A stretch of DNA of 64,000 nt from assembly GCA_041879415.1 (NCBI GenBank), contig CP090852.1, positions 1,426,001 to 1,490,000 of the forward strand, read 5' to 3'. The stretch is from Vibrio chagasii. GTDB lineage: Bacteria > Pseudomonadota > Gammaproteobacteria > Enterobacterales > Vibrionaceae. A program made the translations under genes and the position numbers. Below are positions 1 to 8,591 of this stretch, one piece after another (within the stretch, counting starts at the first letter, position 1; every line of letters starts with the position of its first letter). The notes under the pieces were generated by a model, which worked only from the letters and a program-made list of their open reading frames with translations, was not told the DNA's origin and did no database searches.

Positions 1-68
1 ACCAACTTTTAAAAACTTGGCTGAGCGCTTACGAGTAGTGAGATTGCTGAACCGGAGTATCTGATTTG

Positions 69-97
69 AAACCGAAGTGATGAGCTTCGGTTTTTTT
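69..97 (+). terminator. Rho-independent terminator
   Basis: An 8-bp perfect stem (AACCGAAG at 70-77 pairing with CTTCGGTT at 85-92) is followed by a T run. It should end a transcript entering from left of the window. No gene end is visible before it, so the gene it serves lies outside. Confidence 0.8.
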
Positions 98-268
98 ATA
101 CCTGCTGTATCAAGCCTATCAAGTAGGTAAACGCAGAAGCGCATACAATGAAAATAACTGACTAATGTCATTCAAATTTTTTGGACATCCCTTTTAAGAG
201 TTCCCGTTATCAATAGAGAGTGCCCACCCGTATATTTCTCGTATTCCCACAATACAGAGATTACTGAA

Positions 269-571
269 ATGAAATTTAAATTGACCCTTAGTGCGATATT
301 GCTAACGACTTCTTTTGCCTCACACGCAGAACTGAAAATGTCGATTAACGAACAAACGAATGGGGTGTTGGTTACGGTTTACCAAGACGGTGAGCGTCTT
401 TCTAACGCCAAAGTGACCACCAATATTCATGGTCAACAAGTGAAGAAAACCTCAAACAAAGGCCAAGCATTTTTCTATAAGGGAGAATTCCCGAGCGTGT
501 ATAAATTTAAGGTAACCACACCTCAAGGTGAGAGTGTGCAACAAAGCCGATTCATTGGACGAGACAAGTAA
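269..571 (+). CDS. Small secreted hypothetical protein
   Basis: This is a 100-residue protein with a clear Sec signal peptide (MKFKLTLSAILLTTSFASHA, cleavage expected after SHA at about residue 20). The mature part is about 80 residues and looks like one small beta-rich domain, with alternating patterns such as VLVTVYQDGERL and YKFKVTTPQGES. This resembles the Ig-like or carboxypeptidase-regulatory type folds found in periplasmic proteins, but I do not recognise a named family. It stands alone between a terminator and the convergent LysR gene. The start is preceded only by a weak purine stretch (GAGA). A periplasmic location is well supported by the signal peptide; the function is unknown. 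Confidence 0.7.
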   Translation: MKFKLTLSAILLTTSFASHAELKMSINEQTNGVLVTVYQDGERLSNAKVTTNIHGQQVKKTSNKGQAFFYKGEFPSVYKFKVTTPQGESVQQSRFIGRDK

Positions 572-578
572 ATCGATG

Positions 579-625
579 AGCCCAAATATGCGAATTCTTA
601 AGGGGAGTTACGTGATATTTGGGCT
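579..625. repeat. Inverted repeat between convergent genes
   Basis: Arms AGCCCAAATAT (579-589) and ATATTTGGGCT (615-625) are perfect 11-bp complements around a 25-nt loop. They sit between the end of the small secreted gene and the end of the convergent LysR gene. The position suits a bidirectional transcription stop, but there is no T run, so terminator activity is uncertain. Confidence 0.4.
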
Positions 626-640
626 AACTGTATTGATTCT

Positions 641-1546
641 TTAGCGCTCTAGCGCTGACTCTTTCCAACATTTTTCGAGCTTTTTTAAAGCCAGTGTTTT
701 GGCCTTTCCCATATTCCCTACTTGCCAGGCTAGTACGACATCCACCGTTCTTGCATGACCAATTTCCACCAAGCTTCCCGATTCCAACTCTTCAGAAATT
801 AGATGCCTCGGGAGGGTTCCTATCCCCAAATTACGTTGGATAGCTGCTAACTTGCTGTTCATTGAACTAACCGTAATGGTTTTCTGATTCGATAAGATAT
901 TTTTTGTGGTCTTTGGGGCTGACTTGGCGGTATCTGCCACCGCGATGATGGTGTAGTCACGTCGTGTCGACTCACTTAGTGGGGCTTGTTCGGCCAAAAT
1001 AGGTGATTGTTTTGCGGCGACCCAGATCATCTCAATATTGCTAATGGCCTTGAGGTTGATGGTGTTTGGCAGTTCGATACTTGGTCTCGATGAGATGAGA
1101 ATATCGGCTTTCCCGGAGATTAATGCTTCCCATCCTCCCGATAAAATATCTTCTTGGACATTGAGCTGTGTGCTGCATTCGGATTCCATTTCACTGACTA
1201 ACGAAAGCACCACATCTTGCCCGATGATGCCATCATAAGACACAAGCAGTTCACTTTCCCAGCCACTAGAAAAACGCTGTATTTGGTTTATGAGTTCATC
1301 GGAACCTTCGAGTAATTGACGGCCATTGTCTACTAACATTTGCCCTACTTGAGTAAACACAGCTCTATGCCCCGAGCGGTCTAAGATCAGAATACCGAGT
1401 TCATCTTCTAATTTTTGAACCTGATAACTTAGGGCGGAGACAGAACGGTTGAGGTGTGCAGAGGCTGAGGAAAAAGTCCCTTCTCGCTGTAAAACATCTA
1501 AAATTTGTAACGTATCGAGTGGCAGTGTTTTCTTCAGGGTCTTCAT
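641..1546 (-). CDS. LysR-family transcriptional regulator
   Basis: A 301-residue LysR-type regulator of usual family length. Residues about 8-68 form the winged helix-turn-helix (LQREGTFSSASAHLNRSVSA followed by the recognition helix and a QKLEDELG segment). The rest is the periplasmic-binding-protein-like effector domain. It is transcribed divergently from the DoxX gene at 1751, with about 205 bp between them. LysR proteins commonly control the divergent neighbour, so the DoxX gene is the likely target. The ligand cannot be inferred. The family call is secure; the role is inference. Confidence 0.9.
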   Translation of the reverse strand: MKTLKKTLPLDTLQILDVLQREGTFSSASAHLNRSVSALSYQVQKLEDELGILILDRSGHRAVFTQVGQMLVDNGRQLLEGSDELINQIQRFSSGWESELLVSYDGIIGQDVVLSLVSEMESECSTQLNVQEDILSGGWEALISGKADILISSRPSIELPNTINLKAISNIEMIWVAAKQSPILAEQAPLSESTRRDYTIIAVADTAKSAPKTTKNILSNQKTITVSSMNSKLAAIQRNLGIGTLPRHLISEELESGSLVEIGHARTVDVVLAWQVGNMGKAKTLALKKLEKCWKESALER

Positions 1547-1750
1547 AAATCAGTATTTGTCAGGCTGGCTTCTCAAGAATTTGAGGCAATGGTAACAGTA
1601 TTGGTGCCGATGAATATTCGTATTTCGTCAGTAATTTGTATACGAGTATGTCTACTAAAATTTCAAACAAGTCGTTCTATTTTTCTCGTTATCATCTGGA
1701 TGCTAAGTCGAATAGTCTACCGGCAATGAAACTTATCAAGGCTTAGTATT

Positions 1751-2188
1751 ATGAACATCAAATGGAATGACACACTGACTTTTTTCGCCCGAATCTTATT
1801 GGCTTATTTGTTTATTCAAGCGGGGTGGGGAAAGCTATTTAGCTATGAAGGAACCGCGCAGTACATGACCTCTCAGGGAGTCAGTGCTCAATGGTTACCT
1901 TTGGTTATTTTGCTAGAACTCGGTGGTGGGTTGGCTATTTTACTTGGATTTATGACTCGCTTTACTGCGTTCTCGATTGCATTTTTCTCTCTACTTTCAG
2001 GTGTTATGTTTCACTACGATCCAAGTTCGTCGGGTCAAATGATTCATTTCTATAAAAACGTCTCTGTTGCTGGTGGTTTCCTTGCTTTGACTGTGCTTGG
2101 TGCAGGCGTGTTGAGCGTAGATGGTTGGCTGACAAACAAGTTCAAACAAGATGCTAGATACACACGTTTAGTCGCTTTTGTTCGTTAG
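1751..2188 (+). CDS. DoxX-family membrane protein
   Basis: A 145-residue integral membrane protein with about four hydrophobic segments (near residues 10-26, 45-66, 72-90 and 105-125). The N-terminal signature FFARILLAYLFIQAGWGKLF is typical of DoxX/YphA-type proteins, which have been linked to redox and sulfur stress functions. It is divergent from the LysR gene at 641-1546, so it is a likely regulatory target of that protein. It is followed by a strong terminator and so is a single-gene transcript. The family assignment is firm; the substrate or partner is unknown. Confidence 0.85.
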   Translation: MNIKWNDTLTFFARILLAYLFIQAGWGKLFSYEGTAQYMTSQGVSAQWLPLVILLELGGGLAILLGFMTRFTAFSIAFFSLLSGVMFHYDPSSSGQMIHFYKNVSVAGGFLALTVLGAGVLSVDGWLTNKFKQDARYTRLVAFVR

Positions 2189-2214
2189 TGCTGTTGCCGC
2201 AGTTTAATGAAGAA

Positions 2215-2250
2215 GAAAACCGAAGCATAAGGCTTCGGTTTTCTTTTTTT
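2215..2250 (+). terminator. Rho-independent terminator after the DoxX gene
   Basis: GAAAACCGAAG (2215-2225) pairs perfectly with CTTCGGTTTTC (2233-2243) and is followed by a T7 run. The A-rich 5' side also makes it usable for the convergent GlcG-like gene. Confidence 0.85.
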
Positions 2251-2270
2251 AAGTTATCTCTATTGCTGAA

Positions 2271-2711
2271 TTAAGCTTGCAGCATCTCGTCGCTAAACAG
2301 TTCTGCGCAACCAATTCCGTTGATGGCGCAGCTTTCATCGATGTCTGAAATGTCACCGCTGACACCAATAGCACCGAGTACCGTTTTATCCTTGTCTCGA
2401 ATCAGTAACCCCCCTGGTACTGGCACCATGTTTCCGTGTGCGAGTACGTTCACGGCGGAGATAAATGCTGGCCTGTTGTCAGCATCTTGGGCGAGTTTTC
2501 TTGAGGAACACCCTAGTGCGAGTGCGCCCCAGGCTTTAGCAATGGCGATGTCAGGTCGCATCATGCTGGAGCCATCTTGACGTTGCAGAGAAATCAGTTT
2601 GCCACCGCTGTCTAACACAGCAACAGTGAGGGGCTCTGTGTGAATCTTTTTGCCTGCTTTAAAGGTGCCATCTATGATGGTTAACGCTTGTTGTAGAGTC
2701 AAACTTCCCAT
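2271..2711 (-). CDS. GlcG/HbpS-family protein
   Basis: A 146-residue protein of the GlcG/HbpS family (Pfam DUF336 type). The signatures are visible: a TLQQALTIID start, the VAVLDSGGKLISLQRQDG strand-turn, and the late VLGAIGVSGD motif. Family members bind haem or small acids, and they often sit in glycolate/glyoxylate loci such as glc. Here the gene lies 85 bp downstream of malate synthase on the same strand and is probably cotranscribed with it, which fits a glyoxylate context. A clear AGGAG precedes the ATG. The exact biochemical role of the family remains unsettled. Confidence 0.85.
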   Translation of the reverse strand: MGSLTLQQALTIIDGTFKAGKKIHTEPLTVAVLDSGGKLISLQRQDGSSMMRPDIAIAKAWGALALGCSSRKLAQDADNRPAFISAVNVLAHGNMVPVPGGLLIRDKDKTVLGAIGVSGDISDIDESCAINGIGCAELFSDEMLQA

Positions 2712-2741
2712 GTTATCTCCTAATTTTCAGGGGCTTGGCTA

Positions 2742-2783
2742 ATTCAAACAGACCAAAATCAGTGTTTATTGATCTGTTTGAAT
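2742..2783 (-). repeat. Intercistronic inverted repeat between aceB and the GlcG-like gene
   Basis: Arms ATTCAAACAGA (2742-2752) and TCTGTTTGAAT (2773-2783) are perfect 11-bp complements around a 20-nt loop. No T run follows in the direction of transcription, so an mRNA stability or processing hairpin is more likely than a full stop. Confidence 0.5.
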
Positions 2784-2796
2784 CGCCGCAAGACGC

Positions 2797-4422
2797 CTAG
2801 CTGGATTCTTGCAAAAGCCCATAGCTGGGTAAAGTTAGGAAGGCAGCGAACTCTTCGGCTGTAGAAAGTTGATAGAAAAGATCGGCCGTCTCTTCAAATC
2901 GACCTGCTGCGTAGCGCGAGTCACCGACTTCGTGTTTTATTGTGTTTAACTCTTGGTAAAGCCAAGAGTGGAACAGTTGTTTGGTAAAGGTTTGGCCGTC
3001 ATCGAGCGTGACGCCATGATGGATCCATTGCCAAATGTTGGCTCTTGAGATCTCAGCGGTGGCGGCATCTTCCATTAGTCCGTAAATAGGTACACAGCCG
3101 TAGCCTTGGATCCAAGCCTCGATGTAATACAACGCAATACGGATATTCTTGCGTACGCCGGCCTCGTCGCGGCTGCCTTCACATGGTTTCAGTAAGATGT
3201 CGGCATTGATGGTGTGATCAGGGCTTTGGAAATCCATTTGATTCACTTTGCCATCAAGGTGCTTGTCGAAGATCGACATCGCTAAATCAACTAAGGCAGG
3301 GTGCGCAACCCATGTGCCATCGTGACCGTTTTGTGATTCTCTTTGTTTGTCTTCAATAACCTTAGCGGTAACACGCTCCATCTCTTGCGGATCTTTTGCT
3401 GGAATGAAGGCTGACATGCCTCCCATCGCCAATGCCCCACGAGCGTGACAAGTACGCACCAACAACTGGCTGTAAGCGTTCAGAAATTCTTGATCCATGC
3501 CGATCCCGTGACGGTCTGGCAAGATACGATCTTTATGATTCTTCAGTGTTTTGATGTAGCTAAAGATGTAATCCCAACGGCCGCAGTTCATCGCAACGAT
3601 GTGATCGCGCATCGCGTACAAGATCTCTTCCATTTGGAAAACGGCCGGCAGCGTTTCAATCAATACAGTCGCACGGATGGTGCCTTTTGCTACGTTGAAA
3701 TAGTTCTCGGTGAAACTGAAAATGTCGTCCCACCACTGTGCTTCTTCCATGCTCTCAAGCTTTGGAATGTAGTAGTAAACGCCCAAGCCTTGCTGAGCTC
3801 GTGATTGATAGTTGTGGAAAAAGTACAACGCAAAGTCCATCAGGCAACCCGCGATAGGTTGATTGTTGAATTGAATCGATTGTTCAGGGAGATGGATTCC
3901 ACGAGGGCGAGCGATTAACAACGCAGGGTCGCTGTTTAGCTGGTAGTTCTTTTGTTTCTTCTCATCAAAATAGCTGATAGTGCCTAAATTGGCATCTCTT
4001 AAGTTAATTTGCCCTTCGACCATGTTGGCCCAAGTTGGGGAAGACGCATCCTCAAAACAGCACATGAAGACTTTCGCACCTGAGTTTAATGCGTTGATCA
4101 CCATCTTTCTCTCGATAGGGCCTGTGATCTCTACGCGACGATCCAGTAGCTCTGGTGGTGGTGTTGCGACTTTCCACTCTTTATTCTGACGAATAGAGAT
4201 AGTGTCCTTTCTAAAATTAGGTAGCTCACCATCATCATATTGCGCTTGTTTTGTGTCGCGATCATTTAGCAGGGCATGACGGCGATCTCCAAACTTGTTA
4301 ACGATAGCTTCTAAGAACTTCAATGCATCTTTAGACAAGATCTCTTTGTACTCGGGGTTGTCCATATTCCCAAGTACCTGCATACACAGTGTTTCTTCTC
4401 TTTCTTTCACGTCATTCATCAT
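2797..4422 (-). CDS. aceB: Malate synthase A
   Basis: A 541-residue malate synthase, the usual length of the A isoform. It condenses glyoxylate with acetyl-CoA to give malate. Visible family segments include ITGPIERKMVINALNSGAKV, the VLIETLPAVFQMEEIL region, the ARGALAMGGMSAFIP segment and the EDAATAEISRANIWQW segment near residue 450. The ATG has a strong AAGGAG. No isocitrate lyase gene accompanies it here. It is instead divergent from gcl, and both genes carry the same palindromic operator, so it probably serves glyoxylate made from allantoin. The family and activity are firm; the dedicated role in purine catabolism is inferred from context. Confidence 0.95.
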   Translation of the reverse strand: MMNDVKEREETLCMQVLGNMDNPEYKEILSKDALKFLEAIVNKFGDRRHALLNDRDTKQAQYDDGELPNFRKDTISIRQNKEWKVATPPPELLDRRVEITGPIERKMVINALNSGAKVFMCCFEDASSPTWANMVEGQINLRDANLGTISYFDEKKQKNYQLNSDPALLIARPRGIHLPEQSIQFNNQPIAGCLMDFALYFFHNYQSRAQQGLGVYYYIPKLESMEEAQWWDDIFSFTENYFNVAKGTIRATVLIETLPAVFQMEEILYAMRDHIVAMNCGRWDYIFSYIKTLKNHKDRILPDRHGIGMDQEFLNAYSQLLVRTCHARGALAMGGMSAFIPAKDPQEMERVTAKVIEDKQRESQNGHDGTWVAHPALVDLAMSIFDKHLDGKVNQMDFQSPDHTINADILLKPCEGSRDEAGVRKNIRIALYYIEAWIQGYGCVPIYGLMEDAATAEISRANIWQWIHHGVTLDDGQTFTKQLFHSWLYQELNTIKHEVGDSRYAAGRFEETADLFYQLSTAEEFAAFLTLPSYGLLQESS

Positions 4423-4450
4423 TGCTTGTCTCCTTTACACAATACGATGT

Positions 4451-4468
4451 CATTTTGTATACAAAATG
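4451..4468. promoter_or_regulatory. GntR-type operator before aceB
   Basis: A perfect 18-bp palindrome, CATTTTGTATACAAAATG. It shares the TTGTATACAA core with the sites before gcl, puuE, xdhA and gntR. It lies just downstream of the predicted aceB promoter, a position suited to repression by the GntR protein encoded at 49522-50256. Confidence 0.75.
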
Positions 4469-4483
4469 TTCTTTTTAACGGTA

Positions 4484-4512
4484 TTTATATTGTAGAAATT
4501 GTAAACAAGCAA
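4484..4512 (-). promoter_or_regulatory. Candidate sigma-70 promoter of aceB
   Basis: Reading the minus strand, TTGCTT (4507-4512) and TATAAA (4484-4489) are separated by 17 bp. The predicted start point falls around 4477, so the 18-bp palindrome at 4451-4468 would cover roughly +9 to +26. Confidence 0.55.
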
Positions 4513-4662
4513 ATGGTATTTAACATTTATTTATCATTTGATCTTTTTGTAATTTATTTTTACGTAAAGATATTTTATGTAAAGCAATGAATTGTAAGGT
4601 TTTCAGGCATATTTGCTGTTCAATAGGATAGGTTGATGTAACAAAATTGTTTCAAATTGGGC

Positions 4663-4690
4663 TTGATAAATGCTGAGGATGATTCATAGT
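4663..4690 (+). promoter_or_regulatory. Candidate promoter of gcl
   Basis: TTGATA (4663-4668) and CATAGT (4685-4690) lie 16 bp apart. The -10 element is weak. The palindrome at 4708-4719 would then lie at about +10, a position suited to repression. Confidence 0.35.
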
Positions 4691-4707
4691 ACACAAAAGT
4701 TAATTTA

Positions 4708-4719
4708 ATTGTATACAAT
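4708..4719. promoter_or_regulatory. GntR-type operator before gcl
   Basis: A perfect 12-bp palindrome, ATTGTATACAAT. It ends 17 bases before the gcl start codon, just ahead of the GGAGG ribosome binding site, so protein bound here should block expression. It is identical to the site before puuE. Confidence 0.75.
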
Positions 4720-4736
4720 CTGAACTGGAGGTTCGA

Positions 4737-6509
4737 ATGGCAATTATGAAAGCGATTGAAGCAGCGGTTGAAGTGCTTAAACGTGAAGGAGTAGACATCG
4801 CATTTGGTGTTCCCGGCGCAGCAATAAACCCAATGTACGCAGCAATGAAAAAACTCGGAGGGATCGATCACGTCTTAGCTCGACATGTAGAGGGTGCCTC
4901 ACACATGGCAGAAGGCTACACACGTACTAACCAAGATAATATTGGTGTGTGTATTGGTACTTCAGGTCCAGCAGGGACGGATATGATCACTGGTCTTTAT
5001 TCGGCATCGGCTGACTCGATCCCTATCCTATGTATTACTGGTCAGGCTCCACGTGCTCGCCTTCATAAAGAAGACTTTCAAGCGGTCGACATCGAATCCA
5101 TTGCCAAGCCTGTTACTAAGTGGGCAACCACGGTACTGGAGCCAGCTCAAGTGCCACGCGCTTTTCAAAAAGCCTTTCATTTGATGCGCTCAGGACGTCC
5201 TGGCCCTGTACTGATTGACCTTCCTCTAGATGTACAGTTAGCCGAAATTGAGTTCGATATTGATACCTACGAGCCGCTTGAACCATACAAACCAAAAGCG
5301 ACTCGCGAACAGGTTGAGAAAGCACTCACCATGATGGCACAAGCTGAAAAACCTCTGATTGTCTCAGGTGGTGGTGTTATCAACGCAGGCGCATCTGAGC
5401 TGCTGCAGCAGTTTGCTGAGATCACAGGTGTACCAGTAATTCCAACCTTGATGGGGTGGGGCTCTATCCCAGATGACCATGAGTTAATGGCGGGTATGGT
5501 GGGTCTACAAACCTCTCACCGTTACGGTAATGAAACCATGTTGAACTCGGACTTCGTATTTGGCGTGGGTAACCGTTGGGCTAACCGTCACACCGGCTCT
5601 GTCGATGTTTACACTGAAGGTCGTAAGTTTGTTCATGTCGATATTGAACCTACCCAAATTGGTCGCGTGTTCTGCCCTGATTTAGGCATTGTTTCAGACG
5701 CAAAATCGGCACTTGAGCTCATGGTTGAAGTCGCTAAAGAGTGGCGCGATGCAGGTAAATTACCAAATCGAAGTGGCTGGGTAGGTGAGTGTCAGGAGCG
5801 CAAGTCGACCATGCTACGTAAAACTAATTTCGATGAAGCACCGATGAAACCGATGCGCGTTTATGAAGAGATGAACAAAGCATTTGGTCGTGATACTTGC
5901 TACGTCAGCACCATTGGTCTATCTCAGATTGCCGCGGCGCAGTTCCTTCATGTGTACAAGCCTCGACATTGGATCAACTGTGGTCAGGCTGGTCCGCTTG
6001 GTTGGACAACACCTGCTGCATTGGGTGTTCGAGCTGCGGATCCGGATCGCGATATCGTCGCTATCTCCGGTGACTACGACTTCCAATTCATGATTGAAGA
6101 GCTGGCGGTAGGTGCTCAATTCAATCTGCCATATATCCATGTACTGGTGAACAACTCCTACCTAGGTTTGATTCGCCAAGCGCAGCGTCAGTTTGATATC
6201 GATTACTGTGTGCAACTGGCATTTGATAATCAGAATGCACCAGAGCTTGAAGGCTACGGTGTTGACCATGTTGCTGTTGTTGAAGGCCTTGGTTGTAAGG
6301 CGATTCGAGTTCGCGAACCAGACCAAATTGCAGCAGCGTTTGAGCAAGCTAAAGAGCTAATGAACAAGCACAAAGTGCCTGTGGTTGTTGAGCTGATTTT
6401 GGAGCGCGTGACCAATATTTCTATGGGCGTAGAGATCAACGCCATCAACGAATTTGAACCGCTTGCGGAAAGCAGCAGCGATGCACCAACCGCGCTAGCG
6501 TACAAGTAA
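4737..6509 (+). CDS. gcl: Glyoxylate carboligase (tartronate-semialdehyde synthase)
   Basis: A 590-residue thiamine-diphosphate enzyme that joins two glyoxylates into tartronate semialdehyde plus CO2. The N-terminal PYR domain contains RHVEGASHMAEGYTR with valine at residue 51. In this enzyme the usual catalytic glutamate of the ThDP superfamily is replaced by valine, which distinguishes Gcl from acetolactate synthase. The C-terminal PP domain has the ThDP-magnesium motif GDYDFQF ending in VNN from about residue 445. Length matches E. coli Gcl. It is the first gene of the run gcl-hyi-glxR-glycerate kinase, with a GGAGG and a GntR-type operator immediately upstream. Assignment is very secure. 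Confidence 0.97.
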   Translation: MAIMKAIEAAVEVLKREGVDIAFGVPGAAINPMYAAMKKLGGIDHVLARHVEGASHMAEGYTRTNQDNIGVCIGTSGPAGTDMITGLYSASADSIPILCITGQAPRARLHKEDFQAVDIESIAKPVTKWATTVLEPAQVPRAFQKAFHLMRSGRPGPVLIDLPLDVQLAEIEFDIDTYEPLEPYKPKATREQVEKALTMMAQAEKPLIVSGGGVINAGASELLQQFAEITGVPVIPTLMGWGSIPDDHELMAGMVGLQTSHRYGNETMLNSDFVFGVGNRWANRHTGSVDVYTEGRKFVHVDIEPTQIGRVFCPDLGIVSDAKSALELMVEVAKEWRDAGKLPNRSGWVGECQERKSTMLRKTNFDEAPMKPMRVYEEMNKAFGRDTCYVSTIGLSQIAAAQFLHVYKPRHWINCGQAGPLGWTTPAALGVRAADPDRDIVAISGDYDFQFMIEELAVGAQFNLPYIHVLVNNSYLGLIRQAQRQFDIDYCVQLAFDNQNAPELEGYGVDHVAVVEGLGCKAIRVREPDQIAAAFEQAKELMNKHKVPVVVELILERVTNISMGVEINAINEFEPLAESSSDAPTALAYK

Positions 6510-6527
6510 TCACGAAGTAATGTGTAT

Positions 6528-6577
6528 CCGTAGAGCGAGATTGAGCTCTACGGAAAGCCTCCAATAAAGCGAGGCTT
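6528..6577 (+). repeat. Tandem hairpins between gcl and hyi
   Basis: Two adjacent stems lie in the intergenic part of the operon: CCGTAGAGC (6528-6536) with GCTCTACGG (6545-6553), then AAGCCTC (6555-6561) with GAGGCTT (6571-6577). A 12-base direct repeat GCTTCACCAAAC follows at 6574-6585 and 6593-6604. No T run is present, so mRNA processing or stability is more likely than termination. Confidence 0.5.
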
Positions 6578-6623
6578 CACCAAACCACATTAGCTTCACC
6601 AAACAAAGAGTAAGGACAGAATC

Positions 6624-7400
6624 ATGGCAAAATTTGCAGCAAACTTGTCAATGTTATTCACGGAAGTTGATTTTATGGACCGTTTTGAAGCCGCCGCAGA
6701 GGCCGGTTTTCAAGGCGTCGAATACCTTTTCCCATATGCCTTTGATGCGGATGAGATTAAACAAAAGCTTGAGGCTAATAATCTAGAGCAAGTGCTATTT
6801 AACTTGCCTGCTGGGGATTGGGATGCAGGCGATCGTGGTATTGCGGTTGACCCAGCACGCGTTGAAGAGTTTCAAGCGGGCGTGCCTAAAGCGATAGCTT
6901 ATGCCAAGAAACTGGGCTGTAAACAGGTGAACTGTTTGGCGGGCATTGTCCCACAGGGAGTGACTCCGCAAGACGCTCAGGCAACCTTTGTGATTAACCT
7001 TCACTATGCCGCAAATGCTCTGGCTGCCGAAGGCATTAGCCTAGTGATTGAAGCGATTAACACGCGCGATATTCCGGGCTTTTTCCTAAACACCACAGAG
7101 CAAGCGAAAGCCATCATTAAAGAGGTGGCGAGCGATAATCTTTCTATTCAATACGATATCTATCACATGCAGATAATGGAAGGCGATCTTACACCGACCA
7201 TGCAGCAGAACATCGGTCAAATCGCTCATGTGCAGCTGGCCGATAACCCTGGTCGACACGAGCCGGGTACCGGAGAAATCAATTATCCATTCGTACTTAA
7301 CTACCTTGATGAGCTTGGCTATCAAGGCTGGGTTGGCTGCGAATACAAACCTAAAACGACAACGACAGAAGGCCTTGGTTGGCTGAACCAGTACCGTTAA
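6624..7400 (+). CDS. hyi: Hydroxypyruvate isomerase
   Basis: A 258-residue protein of the xylose-isomerase-like TIM-barrel family, equal in length to E. coli Hyi. It interconverts hydroxypyruvate and tartronate semialdehyde. Visible motifs are FAANLSMLFTEVDFMDRF at the N-terminus, the VNCLAG strand, the EAINTRDIPGFFL segment with a putative metal-binding glutamate near residue 143, and VGCEYKP near residue 240 carrying the second conserved glutamate. It lies between gcl and glxR in the same direction, which is the standard glyoxylate (glycerate pathway) order. A GTAAGGA-like ribosome binding site precedes the start. Confidence 0.95.
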   Translation: MAKFAANLSMLFTEVDFMDRFEAAAEAGFQGVEYLFPYAFDADEIKQKLEANNLEQVLFNLPAGDWDAGDRGIAVDPARVEEFQAGVPKAIAYAKKLGCKQVNCLAGIVPQGVTPQDAQATFVINLHYAANALAAEGISLVIEAINTRDIPGFFLNTTEQAKAIIKEVASDNLSIQYDIYHMQIMEGDLTPTMQQNIGQIAHVQLADNPGRHEPGTGEINYPFVLNYLDELGYQGWVGCEYKPKTTTTEGLGWLNQYR

Positions 7401-7437
7401 TTGCGCCTGGTAACCCTCAAACGTTAAGGAGAACAAC

Positions 7438-8334
7438 ATGTCTAAAATTGCATTTATCGGAACTGGCATCATGGGTAAACCTATGGCGAGTAATCTTCAA
7501 AAAGCGGGTCATGACTTGATTCTGTCGGATCATTTCAACGCTGCTCCTGCCGAGTTGGTTGCAGCAGGCGCAACGGTTTGTCATTCCCCAGCCGAAGCCG
7601 CGGAACAGGCGGATGTCATTATTCTTATGGTGCCGAACACCCCTCAAGTAGAAGAGGTGCTGTTTGGTGATAACGGTGTCGAGCAAGGTCTTACCGCTGG
7701 TGGTGCGACGGGCAAGCTGGTTATCGATATGAGTTCTATCTCACCTATCGCAACGAAAGCTATTGCAGCACGCATCAACGAAGGTGGTGCATCATATCTT
7801 GATGCTCCGGTTTCAGGTGGCGAAGTAGGCGCGATCAATGCCGCACTGACAATTATGGTGGGTGGTGAGCAAGACGCTTTTGATAAAGCTCGACCTCTAT
7901 TTGAAGTGATGGGCAAAAACATCACGCTGGTGGGTGATAACGGTGCTGGCCAAACGTGTAAGGTTGCCAACCAGATCATCGTCGCACTGAACATTGAAGC
8001 GGTCTCTGAAGCGCTAGTATTCGCATCAAAAGCCGGCGCTGATCCAGCACGAGTTCGCCAGGCGCTACTGGGCGGCTTTGCTAATTCTAAGATCCTTGAG
8101 GTACATGGTGAACGAATGGTGGAAGGCACATTTGACCCTGGCTTTAGAATCTCGCTTCACCAGAAAGATCTAAATCTTGCGCTAACGGGGGCACAAGAGC
8201 TAGGCGTTGCGCTGCCAAATACAGCTATCGCGCAAGAGCTATTTGGCGAATGTGCTGAAATGGGCGGTGAAGGTTGGGACCATTCTGCGCTGATTCAAGC
8301 GATAGAGAAACGTTCTGATCACTCAATTCGCTGA
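7438..8334 (+). CDS. glxR: Tartronate semialdehyde reductase (2-hydroxy-3-oxopropionate reductase)
   Basis: A 298-residue member of the beta-hydroxyacid dehydrogenase family that reduces tartronate semialdehyde to glycerate with NAD(P)H. The nucleotide-binding motif GTGIMGKPMASNL starts near residue 8. The substrate motif DAPVSGGEVGA lies near residue 121. The catalytic lysine is in GQTCKVANQ at about residue 175. It follows hyi by 37 bp, with AAGGAG before the ATG, so it belongs to the gcl operon. Its operon position makes GlxR a better name than GarR, although the paralogues cannot be told apart by motif alone. Confidence 0.94.
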   Translation: MSKIAFIGTGIMGKPMASNLQKAGHDLILSDHFNAAPAELVAAGATVCHSPAEAAEQADVIILMVPNTPQVEEVLFGDNGVEQGLTAGGATGKLVIDMSSISPIATKAIAARINEGGASYLDAPVSGGEVGAINAALTIMVGGEQDAFDKARPLFEVMGKNITLVGDNGAGQTCKVANQIIVALNIEAVSEALVFASKAGADPARVRQALLGGFANSKILEVHGERMVEGTFDPGFRISLHQKDLNLALTGAQELGVALPNTAIAQELFGECAEMGGEGWDHSALIQAIEKRSDHSIR

Positions 8335-8401
8335 TCCCTAACGAGTAATCCGTCTCAATAATTGGTTTGTCGTTTCTGCTGAAACCAAAACCAATGAATC
8401 C

Positions 8402-8425
8402 GGGCTAGCTTCGATAAGTTAGCCC
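8402..8425 (+). repeat. Hairpin between glxR and the glycerate kinase gene
   Basis: GGGCTAGCTT (8402-8411) pairs with AAGTTAGCCC (8416-8425) with one G-T pair and a 4-nt loop. No T run follows directly, so transcription probably reads on to the kinase gene. It may protect the 3' end of the upstream messages. Confidence 0.4.
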
Positions 8426-8591
8426 CCAGTTTCAAACAGTTTGTTTATAAATCGCGTAGTTTCGTCTCCTTTTATACGCGTTCCCGATACGAGGCAAAGG
8501 TTGAAGTTGTTCCTTTCCAACTTAATCTTAGCAGGCACCCTTTCGCCTTGTATTGGGGTTCTTTTTTCCTCCGTCAACTAAGGAGTGGCTG

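Noticed and set aside
1635..1646. TGTATAC-containing sequence between the LysR and DoxX genes
   Set aside because: Only one half matches the GntR-type palindrome, and neither neighbour belongs to the purine pathway, so I treat it as chance.
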